56,297 bases of DNA. Source: Citrobacter sedlakii NBRC 105722. Its GTDB lineage: Bacteria; Pseudomonadota; Gammaproteobacteria; Enterobacterales; Enterobacteriaceae. Position 1 is the stretch's first letter. Every line of letters starts with the position of its first letter. The notes beneath the pieces were generated by a model. It was not told the origin of the DNA. It saw nothing but the letters and a program-made list of their open reading frames with translations, and did no database searches. Shown here one piece after another: positions 22,051-47,317 of this stretch. The position numbers and the translations under genes are program-made. The stretch covers positions 1 to 56,297 of the forward strand of contig NZ_BBNB01000019.1 in the NCBI RefSeq assembly GCF_000759835.1, read 5' to 3'.

Positions 22051-22275
22051 GTAAAACCTCATCGTTTTGTTATTTCCGCCAGGAACGCGGCCATCATCCA
22101 GCGTAGGGCGGAGGATGTTCTTCTCACGAAGGGCGTAACCGAAAAAAAGCCGGTACTCCCCGAACGTTGCCATTAAGTCGTTGTGCTCATTCGGTTTCCG
22201 TACCGGTCAATCCGATGATGAATTCATCGGTAATAATGCATTCCGTCAGCTTATGTATCGCGACGGCAGAAAGAT

Positions 22276-22313
22276 AACTTGTCATACAACTTTAAAAGGT
22301 GAGAGCCATCACA
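22276..22313. promoter_or_regulatory. exuT-uxaC control region: ExuR-like palindrome and CRP site
   Basis: AACTTGT-CAT-ACAACTT (22276-22292) is an inverted repeat with one mismatch, of the TGT-N3-ACA kind bound by FadR-subfamily GntR proteins. Five bases on lies GGTGA-N6-TCACA (22298-22313), a nine-of-ten match to the CRP consensus. Both suit the known control of exuT and uxaCA by ExuR and cAMP-CRP. Confidence 0.6.
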
Positions 22314-22424
22314 AAAGTGCTATTCTTAGCAGGGTCATTATTTCTTTACAGGAAGGCCAGTCGTGGCGCGGGCTGGGACGGTTTTTACCTCCAGAAGGGT
22401 AACGTTTTTGTCAGGGTTTATTGA

Positions 22425-23939
<1,515 letters not shown>

Positions 23940-23953
23940 GGTTCGGGGTTGAT

Positions 23954-25441
23954 ATGCAATACATCAAGATCCATGCGCTGGATAACGTTGCGGTAGCGCT
24001 GGCCGATTTGGCGCAGGGCACGGAAGTGAACGTTGATAACCACACCGTAACGCTACGTCAGGCTATCGCACGTGGTCATAAATTTGCGTTGAGCAATATT
24101 ACGCGTGATGAATACGTCATTAAGTACGGGCAGCCTATCGGCCATGCTCTGGCGGACATTGCGGCGGGTGAACACATTCATGCCCATAATACACGCACCA
24201 ACCTGAGCGACCTGGATGCGTATCGCTATCAACCTGAGTTTCAGGATCTCCCGCCGCAGCCCGCGGATCGCGATGTGCAGATCTACCGTCGCGCCAGCGG
24301 GGACGTCGGCGTACGTAACGAGCTGTGGATCCTGCCGACCGTCGGCTGCGTCAACGGGATCGCGCGGCAGATCCAGAATCGCTTCCTGAAGGAAACCAAT
24401 AACGCCGAAGGCACCGACGGCGTTTTCCTGTTCAGTCATACCTACGGCTGTTCCCAACTGGGCGACGATCACATCAACACCCGCACTATGCTGCAAAACA
24501 TGGTGCGTCATCCGAATGCCGGGGCGGTACTGGTGATTGGCCTCGGCTGTGAAAACAACCAGGTCGATGCGTTTCGCGAAACGCTGGGCGAGTTCGATCC
24601 TGAACGCGTGCATTTTATGATCTGCCAGCATCAGGACGATGAAGTGGAAGCGGGGATTGCGCATCTGCATCAGCTTTACGAAGCGATGCGCCACGATAAG
24701 CGCGAACCGGGTAAACTGAGCGAACTGAAGTTTGGTCTGGAGTGCGGTGGTTCTGACGGGCTTTCCGGCATTACCGCGAATCCGATGTTAGGACGTTTTT
24801 CTGACTACATGATTGCCAATGGCGGCACGACGGTGCTGACCGAAGTGCCGGAGATGTTCGGCGCGGAGCAACTGCTGATGAGCCACTGCCGCGACGAAGA
24901 AACCTTCCACAAGCTGGTGACGATGGTCAACGACTTTAAGCAGTATTTTATGGCCCATAACCAGCCCATCTACGAAAACCCCTCGCCGGGCAACAAAGCC
25001 GGGGGCATTACCACGCTGGAAGATAAATCGCTGGGCTGTACCCAGAAAGCAGGTTCCAGTCAGGTGGTGGACGTGCTGCGTTACGGCGAGCGTCTGAAAA
25101 CGCACGGGCTGAACCTGCTGAGCGCGCCGGGTAATGATGCAGTGGCTACCAGCGCACTGGCCGGGGCGGGGTGTCATATGGTGCTGTTCAGTACCGGACG
25201 CGGCACGCCCTATGGCGGTTTTGTGCCGACAGTGAAAATCGCCACCAACAGCGAACTTGCAGCGAAGAAAAAGCACTGGATCGACTTCGACGCGGGTCAG
25301 CTCATTCACGGTAAAGCGATGCCGCAGTTGCTTGATGAATTTATCGACACCATTGTTGAGTTCGCCAACGGCAAGCAGACCTGCAATGAACGTAATGATT
25401 TCAGAGAGTTGGCTATTTTTAAAAGCGGCGTTACCCTCTAA
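23954..25441 (+). CDS. uxaA: Altronate dehydratase UxaA
   Basis: A 495-residue iron-dependent enzyme that dehydrates D-altronate to 2-keto-3-deoxygluconate, the step after tagaturonate reduction. An N-terminal SAF domain (residues ~10-85) is joined to the catalytic UxaA domain with conserved stretches TYGCSQLGDDH, GLGCENNQ and GLECGGSDGLSG. It is in one operon with uxaC. A large palindrome follows the stop. Confidence 0.96.
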   Translation: MQYIKIHALDNVAVALADLAQGTEVNVDNHTVTLRQAIARGHKFALSNITRDEYVIKYGQPIGHALADIAAGEHIHAHNTRTNLSDLDAYRYQPEFQDLPPQPADRDVQIYRRASGDVGVRNELWILPTVGCVNGIARQIQNRFLKETNNAEGTDGVFLFSHTYGCSQLGDDHINTRTMLQNMVRHPNAGAVLVIGLGCENNQVDAFRETLGEFDPERVHFMICQHQDDEVEAGIAHLHQLYEAMRHDKREPGKLSELKFGLECGGSDGLSGITANPMLGRFSDYMIANGGTTVLTEVPEMFGAEQLLMSHCRDEETFHKLVTMVNDFKQYFMAHNQPIYENPSPGNKAGGITTLEDKSLGCTQKAGSSQVVDVLRYGERLKTHGLNLLSAPGNDAVATSALAGAGCHMVLFSTGRGTPYGGFVPTVKIATNSELAAKKKHWIDFDAGQLIHGKAMPQLLDEFIDTIVEFANGKQTCNERNDFRELAIFKSGVTL

Positions 25442-25472
25442 TTACCCTTCGTTTTGAGTCAGGTTGTAAAAA

Positions 25473-25504
25473 CAGGCCGGATACGCGCAGCGCTATCCGG
25501 CCTG
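25473..25504. terminator. Palindrome between convergent uxaA and sstT
   Basis: CAGGCCGGATA and TATCCGGCCTG form a perfect 11-base-pair stem around a ten-base loop; an A-run precedes it, giving T's on the minus strand. It is REP-like in sequence and probably ends both convergent transcripts. E. coli K-12 carries ygjV in this gap; here there is no room for it. Confidence 0.65.
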
Positions 25505-25515
25505 GGGATGTCACA

Positions 25516-26760
25516 TTAGCTACGCAGTGCGTTGTTGGCCAGACGCTCGTCTTCCGCCTGGCAAGCCGCCGCGGTAAACAGTACGTCGGTAGAGGAGTTC
25601 AGCGCCGTTTCGCAGGAGTCCTGCAGTACGCCGATGATGAAGCCAACCGCCACAACTTGCATGGCAATATCGTTCGGAATGCCGAACATGTTACAGGCCA
25701 GCGGGATAAGCAGCAGTGAACCGCCCGCCACCCCGGATGCGCCACAGGCGCACAGAGAAGCCACCACGCTCAGCAGCAGCGCCGTCGGCAGATCCACCGG
25801 CACGCCCAGCGTATGTACCGCCGCCAGTGTCAGTACGGTGATGGTGATTGCCGCACCCGCCATATTGATGGTCGCGCCCAGTGGAATTGACACCGAATAG
25901 GTATCACGGTCCAGATTCAGCTTTTCACACAGCGCCATGTTTACCGGAATATTGGCTGCGGAACTGCGGGTGAAGAAGGCGTAAACGCCACTTTCACGCA
26001 GGCAGGCGAACACCAGCGGATACGGGTTGCGCCGAATTTTCCAGAACACCAACAGCGGGTTGATCACCAGCGCCACCAGCAGCATACAGCCAATCAACAC
26101 CACTAACAGCTGAGCGTAGCCCCACAGCGTAGAGAAACCGGTGGTGGCCAGCGTAGACGACACCAGGCCAAAAATACCAATCGGCGCAAAACGGATGACC
26201 AGCTTCACCATAAAGGTGACGGCATTGGACATATCGTTCACCAGGTTTTTGGTGGTCTCATTACCGTGACGCAGGGCAAAGCCCAGACCGACAGCCCACA
26301 CCAGAATACCGATATAGTTGGCGTTCAGTAGCGCATCGACAGGGTTAGAGACCATGCTCATCAGCAGGCCGCGCAGGACTTCGACAATGCCGGACGGCGG
26401 CACAACGTCATTGGCGCTACTACTTAAATGCAGCGTGGACGGAAAGGCGAAGCTGAACACGACCGCAGCCAGCGCTGCAGAAAAGGTGCCCAGCAGATAG
26501 AGGAACAGAATCGGACGGATATTGGTTTTTTGTCCGTGTTGATGGTTGGCGATAGACGCCATGACCAGCATCAGAACCAGGACAGGTGCGACGGCCTTTA
26601 ACGCGCCGACGAAAAGTGTACCCAGTAACCCTACAGCTTCTGCTGCGGGCTTAGAAATCCATGCCAGTAGAATCCCCAGAACGAGGCCCACTAAAATTTG
26701 TTTTACCAGACTCCCTTGCGCCAGGCGCTGGAACAACCCCGGTGTACGTTGCGTAGTCAT
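25516..26760 (-). CDS. sstT: Serine/threonine:Na+ symporter SstT
   Basis: A 414-residue inner-membrane transporter of the dicarboxylate/amino acid:cation symporter family that takes up serine and threonine with sodium. Eight or so membrane segments and two re-entrant loops are expected; the serine-rich [18 protein letters not shown] stretch (~ residues 273-290) and the NMAGAAITI motif are visible. It is a single gene. With tdcC and yhaO it gives this window three serine/threonine-type importers. Confidence 0.95.
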   Translation of the reverse strand: MTTQRTPGLFQRLAQGSLVKQILVGLVLGILLAWISKPAAEAVGLLGTLFVGALKAVAPVLVLMLVMASIANHQHGQKTNIRPILFLYLLGTFSAALAAVVFSFAFPSTLHLSSSANDVVPPSGIVEVLRGLLMSMVSNPVDALLNANYIGILVWAVGLGFALRHGNETTKNLVNDMSNAVTFMVKLVIRFAPIGIFGLVSSTLATTGFSTLWGYAQLLVVLIGCMLLVALVINPLLVFWKIRRNPYPLVFACLRESGVYAFFTRSSAANIPVNMALCEKLNLDRDTYSVSIPLGATINMAGAAITITVLTLAAVHTLGVPVDLPTALLLSVVASLCACGASGVAGGSLLLIPLACNMFGIPNDIAMQVVAVGFIIGVLQDSCETALNSSTDVLFTAAACQAEDERLANNALRS

Positions 26761-26962
26761 TTCTCGATCCTTACAGTGTGATGTTGCTCATCCGCTGTGC
26801 GCTCTGATGGCGCATCTTTCTGGATGTAACAAAGTGTTTGCATGGTCGAGTATAAGGAAAGATAAAGCTTCGGGAAGCGAAATATGCTGGAATTTTCGCT
26901 GTGATCATATTTTATAACTTATCATTAACACGATTGTGACATGATAAACAAAAAGCGATCGC

Positions 26963-26990
26963 GCCGGGCGGAGGAAAACCGCCACCCGGC
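26963..26990. repeat. REP-like hairpin after alx
   Basis: GCCGGGCGG and CCGCCACCCGGC pair around an A-rich loop, nine bases past the alx stop. It is a REP-type palindrome and could protect or end the alx mRNA. Confidence 0.6.
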
Positions 26991-26999
26991 ATAACAGAT

Positions 27000-27965
27000 T
27001 TAAGCCTGCTGCTGCTTATCACGCTGGTGGTTCACCCAGGCATTGATCAGTAGCGTAACAACCAGAATACCAAACACCACCCCCAGCGAAATGGCGATCG
27101 GGATATGGTAGAAGTCGACGATCAGCATCTTAATGCCGATAAACACCAGTATTACCGCCAGTCCGTATTTGAGCATTGAGAAGCGCTCAGCCACCCCCGC
27201 CAACAGGAAGTACATCGCACGCAGACCGAGGATCGCAAACAGGTTCGACGTCAGTACGATGAACGGGTCGGTCGTCACAGCGAAGATCGCCGGGATACTG
27301 TCGACCGCGAAAATGACGTCGCTCAGCTCCACGAGGATCAGCACCAGCATCAGCGGCGTCACGTACAGCAGACCGTTTTTACGCACGAAGAAATGCTCGT
27401 TCTCAATGGTATCGGTCATCCGCAGATGTCCGCGCAGCCAGCGCACCAGCGGCTTGTCGCCAATGCCGGATTCGTCCTCTTTCGCCAGCGCCATCTTCAC
27501 GCCGGTAAACAGCAGGAACGCGCCGAACACATACAGCATCCATTCGAACTGGGTTATCAACCAGGTCCCTGCAAAAATCATAATCGTACGCAGTACGATC
27601 GCGCCCAGCACGCCGTAGACCAGCACCCGACGCTGCAGCGCAGGGGGGACCGAGAAGTAGCTGAACAGCATCAGCCAGACGAAGACGTTATCGACGGCCA
27701 GTGATTTTTCAATCAGATAACCGGTGAGGAAGGCGAGCGCCTGTGGGTCTGCGACCGCGCGTCCTTCAGTTTGAACCAGATACCACCAGAATGCGGCATT
27801 AAACAATAACGAGAGGGTAACCCAGACGAGGGACCAGGCTGCCGCTTGCTTCATGGTCATCGTGTGTACGCCACGACGCCCCTGAAGCAAGAGGTCGATA
27901 GCCAGCATAATCACCACAACGACAGCGAATCCGCCCCATAACAACGGTGTGCCGACAGTATTCAT
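27000..27965 (-). CDS. alx: Alx, TerC-family membrane protein (pH/manganese)
   Basis: A 321-residue inner-membrane protein of the TerC family; E. coli Alx is induced by alkaline pH and manganese and exports manganese. Acidic residues in the membrane are visible in [13 protein letters not shown] and [16 protein letters not shown]. Two ATGs are two codons apart (27971 and 27965); AAGGA lies six bases before the second and overlaps the first, so 27965 is chosen. Expression is set by the long leader RNA directly upstream. Confidence 0.94.
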   Translation of the reverse strand: MNTVGTPLLWGGFAVVVVIMLAIDLLLQGRRGVHTMTMKQAAAWSLVWVTLSLLFNAAFWWYLVQTEGRAVADPQALAFLTGYLIEKSLAVDNVFVWLMLFSYFSVPPALQRRVLVYGVLGAIVLRTIMIFAGTWLITQFEWMLYVFGAFLLFTGVKMALAKEDESGIGDKPLVRWLRGHLRMTDTIENEHFFVRKNGLLYVTPLMLVLILVELSDVIFAVDSIPAIFAVTTDPFIVLTSNLFAILGLRAMYFLLAGVAERFSMLKYGLAVILVFIGIKMLIVDFYHIPIAISLGVVFGILVVTLLINAWVNHQRDKQQQA

Positions 27966-27982
27966 AGACATTCCTTACACAT

Positions 27983-28175
27983 AAAAAAAACGGCCAACGT
28001 CGGAAGACGTCAGCCGCTGCTTTTTATATGCATAGACCTCGCCTTCCGGCAAGGTCTCACTTACAACAAAACAGGAATACGTTGTCGCATTCCTGTTTGG
28101 TTGCCCGGTGACCGGATGTGGTTTTTCACACATCGTAATGACGATCAACCGACAATGAAGTTACTCCCCTTTGCA
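27983..28175 (-). ncRNA. yybP-ykoY (PRE/SraF) riboswitch leader of alx
   Basis: The transcript leader begins AAAGGGGAGTA and later has GTGAGACCTTGCC-GGAA-GGCGAGGTCT (28028-28060 on the plus strand), the conserved helix of the manganese-sensing yybP-ykoY family. It ends in a perfect GGC..GACGTC-type hairpin with an eight-T run (27983-28014), an intrinsic terminator placed about 20 bases before the alx ribosome site. In E. coli this element (PRE, SraF) responds to pH and Mn2+ and also controls transcription. The AACAGGAAT..ATTCCTGTT stem between is a third helix. Confidence 0.88.
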
Positions 28176-28238
28176 GGTTACAAAATATGACAGGCCACGC
28201 ATTTCGTCAATGGCCTGTAACATCTGTTTTACAATGTT

Positions 28239-29237
28239 TTACGCAGGGGTCGCGTGGCTGACATCATCCGCCGGGAAAATCACGCCGGTCTGGCGGCGAA
28301 TTTCCGTAAGCAGTTTGGCGGTCACGCGACTGACCGACAGCCCGGGATGGTTCACTTCATTGGTTTCTACCAGTACTGCAAAAACCTCTGCCTCATACAG
28401 CATAGTATTGATGTGCTGAGGTTGGGTGAGGTCCTGCGATTTCCCGCCGCGCGGCACGAAGCACACTTTCTGGCATTCGGAGATCTTTTCGACAACCAGT
28501 GCGCCCGCTTCACCCTGAATTTCACTGTCGATAACGGAATCACTGACTTTCGAATGCTGCAACGTTACGCTGAAATCGCCGTAATCCATCACCACCACGC
28601 CGTGCGCATCGACGCCGCTGTCCAGCAGGCTGGCTGTCGCCTGGACGCCGTGCGGTTCGCCCCACAGCGCTACCGCTGACGCCAGGCAATAAAAGCCGAT
28701 GTCCATGATGGAGCCGTTAGAAAAGGCGGGATTAAAGGTGTTTGGGTTTTCGCCATCCAGATAACGTTGATAGCGCGAGGAGTACTGGCAGTAGTTAAGA
28801 AACGCTTTACGCATTTTGCCCACTTTCGGCAACGATTGCTGGAGCAGCAGGAAATTCGGCAGGCTGGCGGTTTTGAACGCCTCGTACAGCACCACCTGAT
28901 TTTCCCGCGCGCAGGCAATTGCGGCTTCCACTTCCGCCAGGTTCGACGCCAGCGGTTTTTCGCAAATCACATGTTTCTTATGACTCAGAAAAAGCTGTGT
29001 TTGTGGGAAGTGCAGCGAGTTCGGGCTGGCAATATACACAGCGTCAATGGCATCGCTCTGCGCCATCGCGTCCAGCGAGGTAAAAAGATGCTCGACGAGG
29101 TAATCATTGGCGAAGGTTTGCGCCTGCTCGAGGCTGCGGGAATAAACGGCGGTGAGCTTATATTTGCCGGTCTCATGGGCGGCATCGACAAACTGGCGGG
29201 TGATCCAGTTCGTGCCAATCACTGCGAAACGTATCAT
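28239..29237 (-). CDS. ygjR: Gfo/Idh/MocA-family oxidoreductase YgjR
   Basis: A 332-residue NAD(P)-dependent oxidoreductase. The Rossmann dinucleotide-binding start is MIRFAVIGTNWITRQF; the family EKP motif is seen in CEKPLASN at about residues 92-99. The C-terminal domain (from ~125) is the alpha/beta substrate domain. The true substrate is unknown. It matches E. coli YgjR. The usual neighbour ygjQ is absent; ygjP follows upstream after a 69-base gap. Confidence 0.9.
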   Translation of the reverse strand: MIRFAVIGTNWITRQFVDAAHETGKYKLTAVYSRSLEQAQTFANDYLVEHLFTSLDAMAQSDAIDAVYIASPNSLHFPQTQLFLSHKKHVICEKPLASNLAEVEAAIACARENQVVLYEAFKTASLPNFLLLQQSLPKVGKMRKAFLNYCQYSSRYQRYLDGENPNTFNPAFSNGSIMDIGFYCLASAVALWGEPHGVQATASLLDSGVDAHGVVVMDYGDFSVTLQHSKVSDSVIDSEIQGEAGALVVEKISECQKVCFVPRGGKSQDLTQPQHINTMLYEAEVFAVLVETNEVNHPGLSVSRVTAKLLTEIRRQTGVIFPADDVSHATPA

Positions 29238-29306
29238 AAACGCGTTCTGGCTCCATAAAAGGTATCTGCCGACAATGTAGCATGCCCACGTGTCAAAGCC
29301 AGTGCG

Positions 29307-29810
29307 CTACCGCGCAGTTTCCCTGATTGAAAGCGCCGTCAGCCAAAGCCGGGTATCGAATTCCAACTGGTGATAATGCGGCTCCATATGACAGCAGAGC
29401 TGGTAAAACGCCTTGCTGTGCTCTTTTTCTTTGAGATGCGCCAGTTCGTGCACCACGATCATGCGCAAAAACGGCTCCGGCGCATGGCGAAACACGGTGG
29501 CGACCCGGATTTCCGCTTTCGCTTTCAGTTTACCGCCCTGCACCCGCGACACGGCGGTATGCAGCCCCAGCGCGTTTTTCAGCACATGGATCTTATTGTC
29601 ATACATCACTTTATTGATCGGCGGGGCGCTGCGCAGGAACTGGCTTTTCAGGTCCTGGGTGTACTGCCAGAGCGCCTTATCGGTGGCGAAGTCATGCGTG
29701 CCGGGATAACGCTTTTCCAGCACCGCCCCCAGTCGTTGTTCGGCAATCAGCGTGCGCACCTGAGAAAGCAAATGTTCAGGGTAACCCTGGAGATAAGGCA
29801 GTTGGTTCAT
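29307..29810 (-). CDS. ygjP: Predicted zinc metallopeptidase-like protein YgjP (DUF45/WLM type)
   Basis: A 167-residue protein of the YgjP/DUF45 family with a zinc-binding HExxH motif, His121-Glu-Leu-Ala-His125 followed by KEKEH. The family is predicted to be a metal-dependent hydrolase; no substrate is established. The start at 29810 ([15 protein letters not shown]) agrees with E. coli length; the frame is open 13 codons upstream. It is divergent from rlmG, with 86 bases between the two starts. Confidence 0.9.
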   Translation of the reverse strand: MNQLPYLQGYPEHLLSQVRTLIAEQRLGAVLEKRYPGTHDFATDKALWQYTQDLKSQFLRSAPPINKVMYDNKIHVLKNALGLHTAVSRVQGGKLKAKAEIRVATVFRHAPEPFLRMIVVHELAHLKEKEHSKAFYQLCCHMEPHYHQLEFDTRLWLTALSIRETAR

Positions 29811-29896
29811 TACGGTCCACGCCATTGAATGAAAATGTTGTATACTCACGCACCCTTTTCAGGGACAAGCCGAAATTTTACCATTCAGGAGGGCCG

Positions 29897-31033
29897 ATGA
29901 GCCACACAGACAACGGTTTCCGTTCACTGACATTAAAACGTTTTCCCCAGACGGATGACGTTAACCCACTGCTGGCGTGGGAAGCGGCGGACGAGTATCT
30001 GCTGCAACAGTTGGACGATACGGAAATTCGCGGCCCGGTGCTGATCCTGAATGACGCCTTTGGCGCGCTGAGTTGTGCGCTGGCGGCGCACACGCCGTAC
30101 AGCATTGGCGACTCATATCTGAGCGAGCTGGCGACGCGGGAAAACCTGCGCCATAACGATATCAGCGAAGCCAGCGTTACGTTTCTCGACAGCACCGCGG
30201 CGTATCCGCAGGCGCCGGGCGTGGTGCTGATCAAAGTACCGAAAACGCTGGCGCTGCTGGAGCAGCAGCTACGCGCGTTGCGCAAAGTCGTTACCCCACA
30301 AACGCGAATTATCGCTGGCGCAAAAGCCCGGGATATTCACACGTCCACGCTGGAACTGTTTGAAAAGGTGTTGGGACCGACCACCACCACGCTGGCATGG
30401 AAAAAAGCCCGTCTTATCAACTGCGCCTTCAGCGAACCTGCGCTGACCGACACCCCGGACACCCTGAGCTGGAAGCTGGACGGTACCGACTGGACCATCC
30501 ATAACCATGCCAACGTTTTCTCGCGTACCGGGCTGGACATCGGCGCGCGCTTTTTTATGCAGCATCTGCCGGAAAACCTGGAAGGGGAGATTGTCGATCT
30601 CGGCTGCGGCAATGGGGTGATCGGCTTAACCTTGCTGGCGAAAAATCCACAGGCGAGCGTGGTGTTTGTCGATGAGTCGCCGATGGCGGTGGCGTCCAGC
30701 CGCCTGAACGTAGAAACCAACCTGCCGGATGCGGTCGATCGCAGCGAGTTTATGATCAACAACGCCCTTTCTGGCGTCGAACCGTTTCGTTTTAACGCCA
30801 TCTTCTGCAACCCGCCGTTCCACCAAAAGCATGCCCTGACCGATAACATCGCCTGGGAGATGTTTCATCACGCCCGCCGTTGCCTGAAGATCAACGGCGA
30901 ACTGTATATTGTCGCCAACCGCCATCTCGACTATTTCCACAAGCTGAAGAAGATTTTCGGCAACTGCGCCACTGTCGCCACCAACAACAAATTCGTGGTG
31001 CTCAAAGCGGTGAAACTGGGACGTCGGCGTTAA
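29897..31033 (+). CDS. rlmG: 23S rRNA m2G1835 methyltransferase RlmG
   Basis: A 378-residue methyltransferase that puts a methyl group on N2 of G1835 of 23S rRNA using S-adenosylmethionine. It has the two-domain RsmC/RlmG architecture: a degenerate N-terminal domain and a catalytic C-terminal domain with [11 protein letters not shown] (SAM loop) and the NPPF catalytic motif in FCNPPFHQ. The ATG at 29897 has AGGAGGGC upstream, which decides it over an in-frame ATG at 29825. A REP cluster follows. Confidence 0.95.
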   Translation: MSHTDNGFRSLTLKRFPQTDDVNPLLAWEAADEYLLQQLDDTEIRGPVLILNDAFGALSCALAAHTPYSIGDSYLSELATRENLRHNDISEASVTFLDSTAAYPQAPGVVLIKVPKTLALLEQQLRALRKVVTPQTRIIAGAKARDIHTSTLELFEKVLGPTTTTLAWKKARLINCAFSEPALTDTPDTLSWKLDGTDWTIHNHANVFSRTGLDIGARFFMQHLPENLEGEIVDLGCGNGVIGLTLLAKNPQASVVFVDESPMAVASSRLNVETNLPDAVDRSEFMINNALSGVEPFRFNAIFCNPPFHQKHALTDNIAWEMFHHARRCLKINGELYIVANRHLDYFHKLKKIFGNCATVATNNKFVVLKAVKLGRRR

Positions 31034-31036
31034 CGT

Positions 31037-31110
31037 ATTGCCGGATGACGGCCAACGCCTTATCCGGGCCGCATCGGAATGCTATCCCGTCGGCCCGGTA
31101 AGCGTAGCGC
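31037..31110. repeat. REP/BIME element between rlmG and fadH
   Basis: Two REP-type palindromes in opposite orientation: GCCGGATGACGGCCAACGCC-type unit followed by CCTTATCCGGGCC, then a GTCGGCCCGGTAAGCGTAGCGCC unit. They sit between the convergent stops of rlmG and fadH. E. coli K-12 has the higBA toxin genes here; this genome does not. Confidence 0.7.
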
Positions 31111-31111
31111 C

Positions 31112-33151
<2,040 letters not shown>

Positions 33152-33159
33152 TTATTGTT

Positions 33160-33176
33160 ATGTGGTCGGATGAGTT
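33160..33176. promoter_or_regulatory. Candidate FadR operator before fadH
   Basis: The core TGGTC-G-GA followed by GAGTT matches about 12 of 16 positions of the FadR consensus (AACTGGTC-N-GACCAGTT). It is 30 bases upstream of the fadH ATG, where FadR repression would be expected. Judged by eye. Confidence 0.45.
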
Positions 33177-33262
33177 ACTAATTTAGCCGTCGCGCCGTAA
33201 AAGGGAAAAGGGGAATGCGATGATTGTGATGGGATTCAAAAAATGCTGCGGGACAGCTTTAG

Positions 33263-33293
33263 TAGGCCGGGTAAGGCGAAGCCGCCCCCGGCA
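33263..33293. repeat. REP-like palindrome after ygjK
   Basis: TAGGCCGGGTAAGGCG followed by GCCGCCCCCGGCA forms an imperfect hairpin of REP type, twelve bases beyond the ygjK stop. Confidence 0.6.
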
Positions 33294-33304
33294 CTGTTCA
33301 ATGA

Positions 33305-41847
<8,543 letters not shown>

Positions 41848-41881
41848 TCAAAACAATGGTGGGTAAGCGTATCTGAAAAGG

Positions 41882-41906
41882 ATTTTAGTAAAATTTTTAC
41901 TAAAAT
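41882..41906. promoter_or_regulatory. EbgR operator before ebgA
   Basis: A perfect inverted repeat: arms ATTTTAGTAAAA and TTTTACTAAAAT around a single central T. It lies 68-92 bases upstream of the ebgA ATG, in the place of the ebg promoter. Repressor assignment to EbgR is inference from position and from the LacI-type regulator encoded next door. Confidence 0.75.
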
Positions 41907-42010
41907 ATAGTAGGCAAAATGATTTACTTTAACTGGATCACGAAAATATTCGTTGAGGGGAACGTTGCATGAAAATGCGCACCCGGCAGAAAGCCGGGCG
42001 TAAAAAGTTA

Positions 42011-43150
<1,140 letters not shown>

Positions 43151-43179
43151 TTACGTTCAACGGCAAGAAAATGCTTCGC

Positions 43180-43547
<368 letters not shown>

Positions 43548-43558
43548 ATGTTAAACAG

Positions 43559-43634
43559 TCGGGTGACGGCTGCGCCTTACCCGGCCTACGCAGGTGATAC
43601 CTTGTAGGCCAGATAAGCGCAGCGCCATCCGACA
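43559..43634. repeat. REP/BIME pair between ygjH and patA
   Basis: Two REP units face each other: GTCGGGTGACGGCTGCGCC..ACCCGGCCTACG and GTAGGCCAGATAAGCGCAGCGCCATCCGAC. They lie between convergent ygjH and patA, a typical REP location. Confidence 0.8.
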
Positions 43635-43654
43635 ATGCAAACCCACACGCCGGA

Positions 43655-45169
<1,515 letters not shown>

Positions 45170-45255
45170 TTAACAAAAAGTAGCATATTGAGCAGAATTT
45201 AATCAGTTCACAACGAGGAGAGATCCCGCTCGCTGCACGAAAAAGAGGCGGATTT

Positions 45256-45272
45256 TGCGCTATGGTGGTGCG
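45256..45272. promoter_or_regulatory. Candidate NtrC enhancer site of patA
   Basis: TGCGCT-N5-GGTGCG resembles the NtrC palindrome TGCACC-N5-GGTGCA with a good right half; another GGTGCG half lies about 19 bases on (45285-45291). They are 160-210 bases upstream of the sigma-54 promoter, a normal enhancer distance. Confidence 0.4.
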
Positions 45273-45388
45273 GGTGGGCTCGCAGGTGCGGGTAGTTTCA
45301 CCCCGAAAGTATTCAAAATCAACAAATTGGAATTCATACAAATAATAAGGTTTAATCGCAAATTGCGATCTAAATCAAATTTAACAAC

Positions 45389-45415
45389 TAAAGATAAATC
45401 CGTTAGCGCCGAAAT
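45389..45415 (+). promoter_or_regulatory. Sigma-28 (FliA) promoter of aer
   Basis: TAAAGATA-N11-GCCGAAAT is a close match to the flagellar consensus TAAAGTTT-N11-GCCGATAA, ending 49 bases before the aer ATG. Class 3 flagellar control of aer is established in E. coli. Confidence 0.75.
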
Positions 45416-45464
45416 AACATCTGACAAGAAGTTAACAACCAGATAACCTGCACAGGACGCTACT

Positions 45465-46985
45465 ATGTCTTCTCATCTCTACGTTACCCAGCAAAATACA
45501 CCGCTGGATGACGATACGACGCTCATGTCCACGACCGATCTGCACAGTTACATCACGCACGCTAACGATACTTTCGTCACTGTTAGCGGCTACTCGCTCA
45601 ATGAGCTGTTGGCGCAGCCGCACAACCTTGTACGTCATCCGGACATGCCAAAAGCTGCGTTTGCCGATATGTGGTACACCCTGAAACAGGGCGAGCCGTG
45701 GAGCGGCATTGTTAAAAACCGTTGTAAAAACGGCGATCACTATTGGGTTCGCGCCAACGCGGTGCCGATGGTTCGCGAAGGGCAGGTCACTGGCTACATG
45801 TCGATTCGTACCCGCGCAACGGAAGAAGAGATCGCCGCGGTGGAGCCTTTATACCAGGCGCTGAACGAAAACCGCTGCGCCCGACGCATTCACAAAGGGC
45901 TGGTGGTACGCAAAGGCTGGTTGGGAAAACTCCCTTCTCTGCCGCTGCGCTGGCGGGTACGCGGCGTGATGACGCTGTTGTTCGTGATGGTCGCGGCGGG
46001 CCTGTATGCCTCCGACGCGCCCGCGCTGGCGTATCTGATGAGTGCGCTGGCGCTGGGAGCCGGCACCGTGATTTTTGAAGGACAAATAGTTCGTCCGATC
46101 GAAAACGTGGCGAAGCAGGCGCTGAAAGTCGCGACCGGGGAGCGTAACAGCGTGATGCATCTTAATCGCAGTGACGAACTGGGACTGACGCTGCGCGCGG
46201 TTGGGCAACTTGGGCTGATGTGCCGCTGGCTCATCAACGATGTCTCAAGTCAGGTGTCGAGCGTACGTAACGGCAGCGAAACGCTGGCGAAAGGCAATGA
46301 CGATCTGAATAAACACACCCGCCAGACGGTTGATAACGTGCAACAAACGGTTGCAACCATGAACCAGATGGCCGCTTCGGTTAAGCAGAACTCCGAAACC
46401 GCCTCCGCTGCTGACAAACTGTCGAGCGCCGCCAGCAGCGCAGCGACTCAGGGTGGCGAAGCCATGGATACGGTGATCAAAACGATGGATGACATCGCCA
46501 ACAGCACCCAGCGGATAGGCACCATCACCACGCTGATAAACGACATCGCTTTCCAGACCAATATCCTCGCGCTTAACGCGGCGGTGGAGGCGGCGCGTGC
46601 GGGCGAGCAAGGAAAAGGGTTCGCCGTCGTGGCGGGAGAAGTACGCCATCTGGCCAGCCGCAGCGCCAGTGCGGCGAACGACATCCGTAAGTTAATTGAC
46701 GCCAGCGCGGACAAAGTTCAGTCCGGTTCGCAGCAGGTTCACGCCGCAGGCCGCACCATTGATGACATTGTTTCGCAGGTGCAAAACGTCACCCAACTGA
46801 TTGCGCAAATCAGTCATGCGACGTCGGAACAGGCCGACGGGCTGAGCAGCCTGACCCGCGCGGTGGATGAGCTTAACCACATCACCCAGAAAAATGCCGA
46901 GCTGGTTGAAGAAAGCGCGCAGGTATCCGCTATGGTCAAACACCGCGCCAGCCGTCTGGAAGATGCCGTGACGGTACTGCATTAA
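45465..46985 (+). CDS. aer: Aerotaxis receptor Aer
   Basis: A 506-residue chemoreceptor that senses redox state through FAD. The N-terminal PAS domain (~20-120, with [32 protein letters not shown]) is followed by the F1 segment, a membrane hairpin at ~166-205, HAMP, and a cytoplasmic signalling hairpin with [31 protein letters not shown]. It lacks a periplasmic domain and a C-terminal NWETF, as in the family. It is divergent from patA; the 430-base gap between them holds only control sites. Confidence 0.96.
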   Translation: MSSHLYVTQQNTPLDDDTTLMSTTDLHSYITHANDTFVTVSGYSLNELLAQPHNLVRHPDMPKAAFADMWYTLKQGEPWSGIVKNRCKNGDHYWVRANAVPMVREGQVTGYMSIRTRATEEEIAAVEPLYQALNENRCARRIHKGLVVRKGWLGKLPSLPLRWRVRGVMTLLFVMVAAGLYASDAPALAYLMSALALGAGTVIFEGQIVRPIENVAKQALKVATGERNSVMHLNRSDELGLTLRAVGQLGLMCRWLINDVSSQVSSVRNGSETLAKGNDDLNKHTRQTVDNVQQTVATMNQMAASVKQNSETASAADKLSSAASSAATQGGEAMDTVIKTMDDIANSTQRIGTITTLINDIAFQTNILALNAAVEAARAGEQGKGFAVVAGEVRHLASRSASAANDIRKLIDASADKVQSGSQQVHAAGRTIDDIVSQVQNVTQLIAQISHATSEQADGLSSLTRAVDELNHITQKNAELVEESAQVSAMVKHRASRLEDAVTVLH

Positions 46986-47027
46986 TTTCCTCATTTCTTC
47001 ACATCTCTGCCTCTTCTTTTTTCTGCC

Positions 47028-47055
47028 AACGCTTACCGTAATGGGTGAGCGTTTT
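47028..47055 (+). terminator. Terminator after aer
   Basis: AACGCTTACC and GGTGAGCGTT form a stem (one G-U pair) around a short loop and are followed by TTTT. It is about 43 bases past the aer stop. The rest of the 332-base gap to the next gene is AT-rich. Confidence 0.65.
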
Positions 47056-47250
47056 GTGAATTTAATGTTAAATTTATATTAAATATTAACCCATAAGGGT
47101 GAGATAGTTATTTTTATTCTCATTGTCGCCCAGCGGTTTTCCGCATTTCACGAAAGCATAAAAAACGCTTATATAACGATCGGTCTACCGTTATTCATCG
47201 TTAAAAGCGATTTATCAGAAAGCGTTGAAAATAAAAACTGATCAATATCA

Positions 47251-47277
47251 TAAAGTTACTGAGATTCCGACCGATAA
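47251..47277 (+). promoter_or_regulatory. Sigma-28 (FliA) promoter of the chemoreceptor gene
   Basis: TAAAGTTA-N11-ACCGATAA matches the flagellar promoter consensus at 14 of 16 positions. It ends 40 bases before the ATG at 47318 and shows that an upstream in-frame ATG at 47225 is not used. Confidence 0.82.
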
Positions 47278-47317
47278 GAAATGCTGTCTGAGAAAAACGA
47301 TCTCCGGGAGGGGAAAT

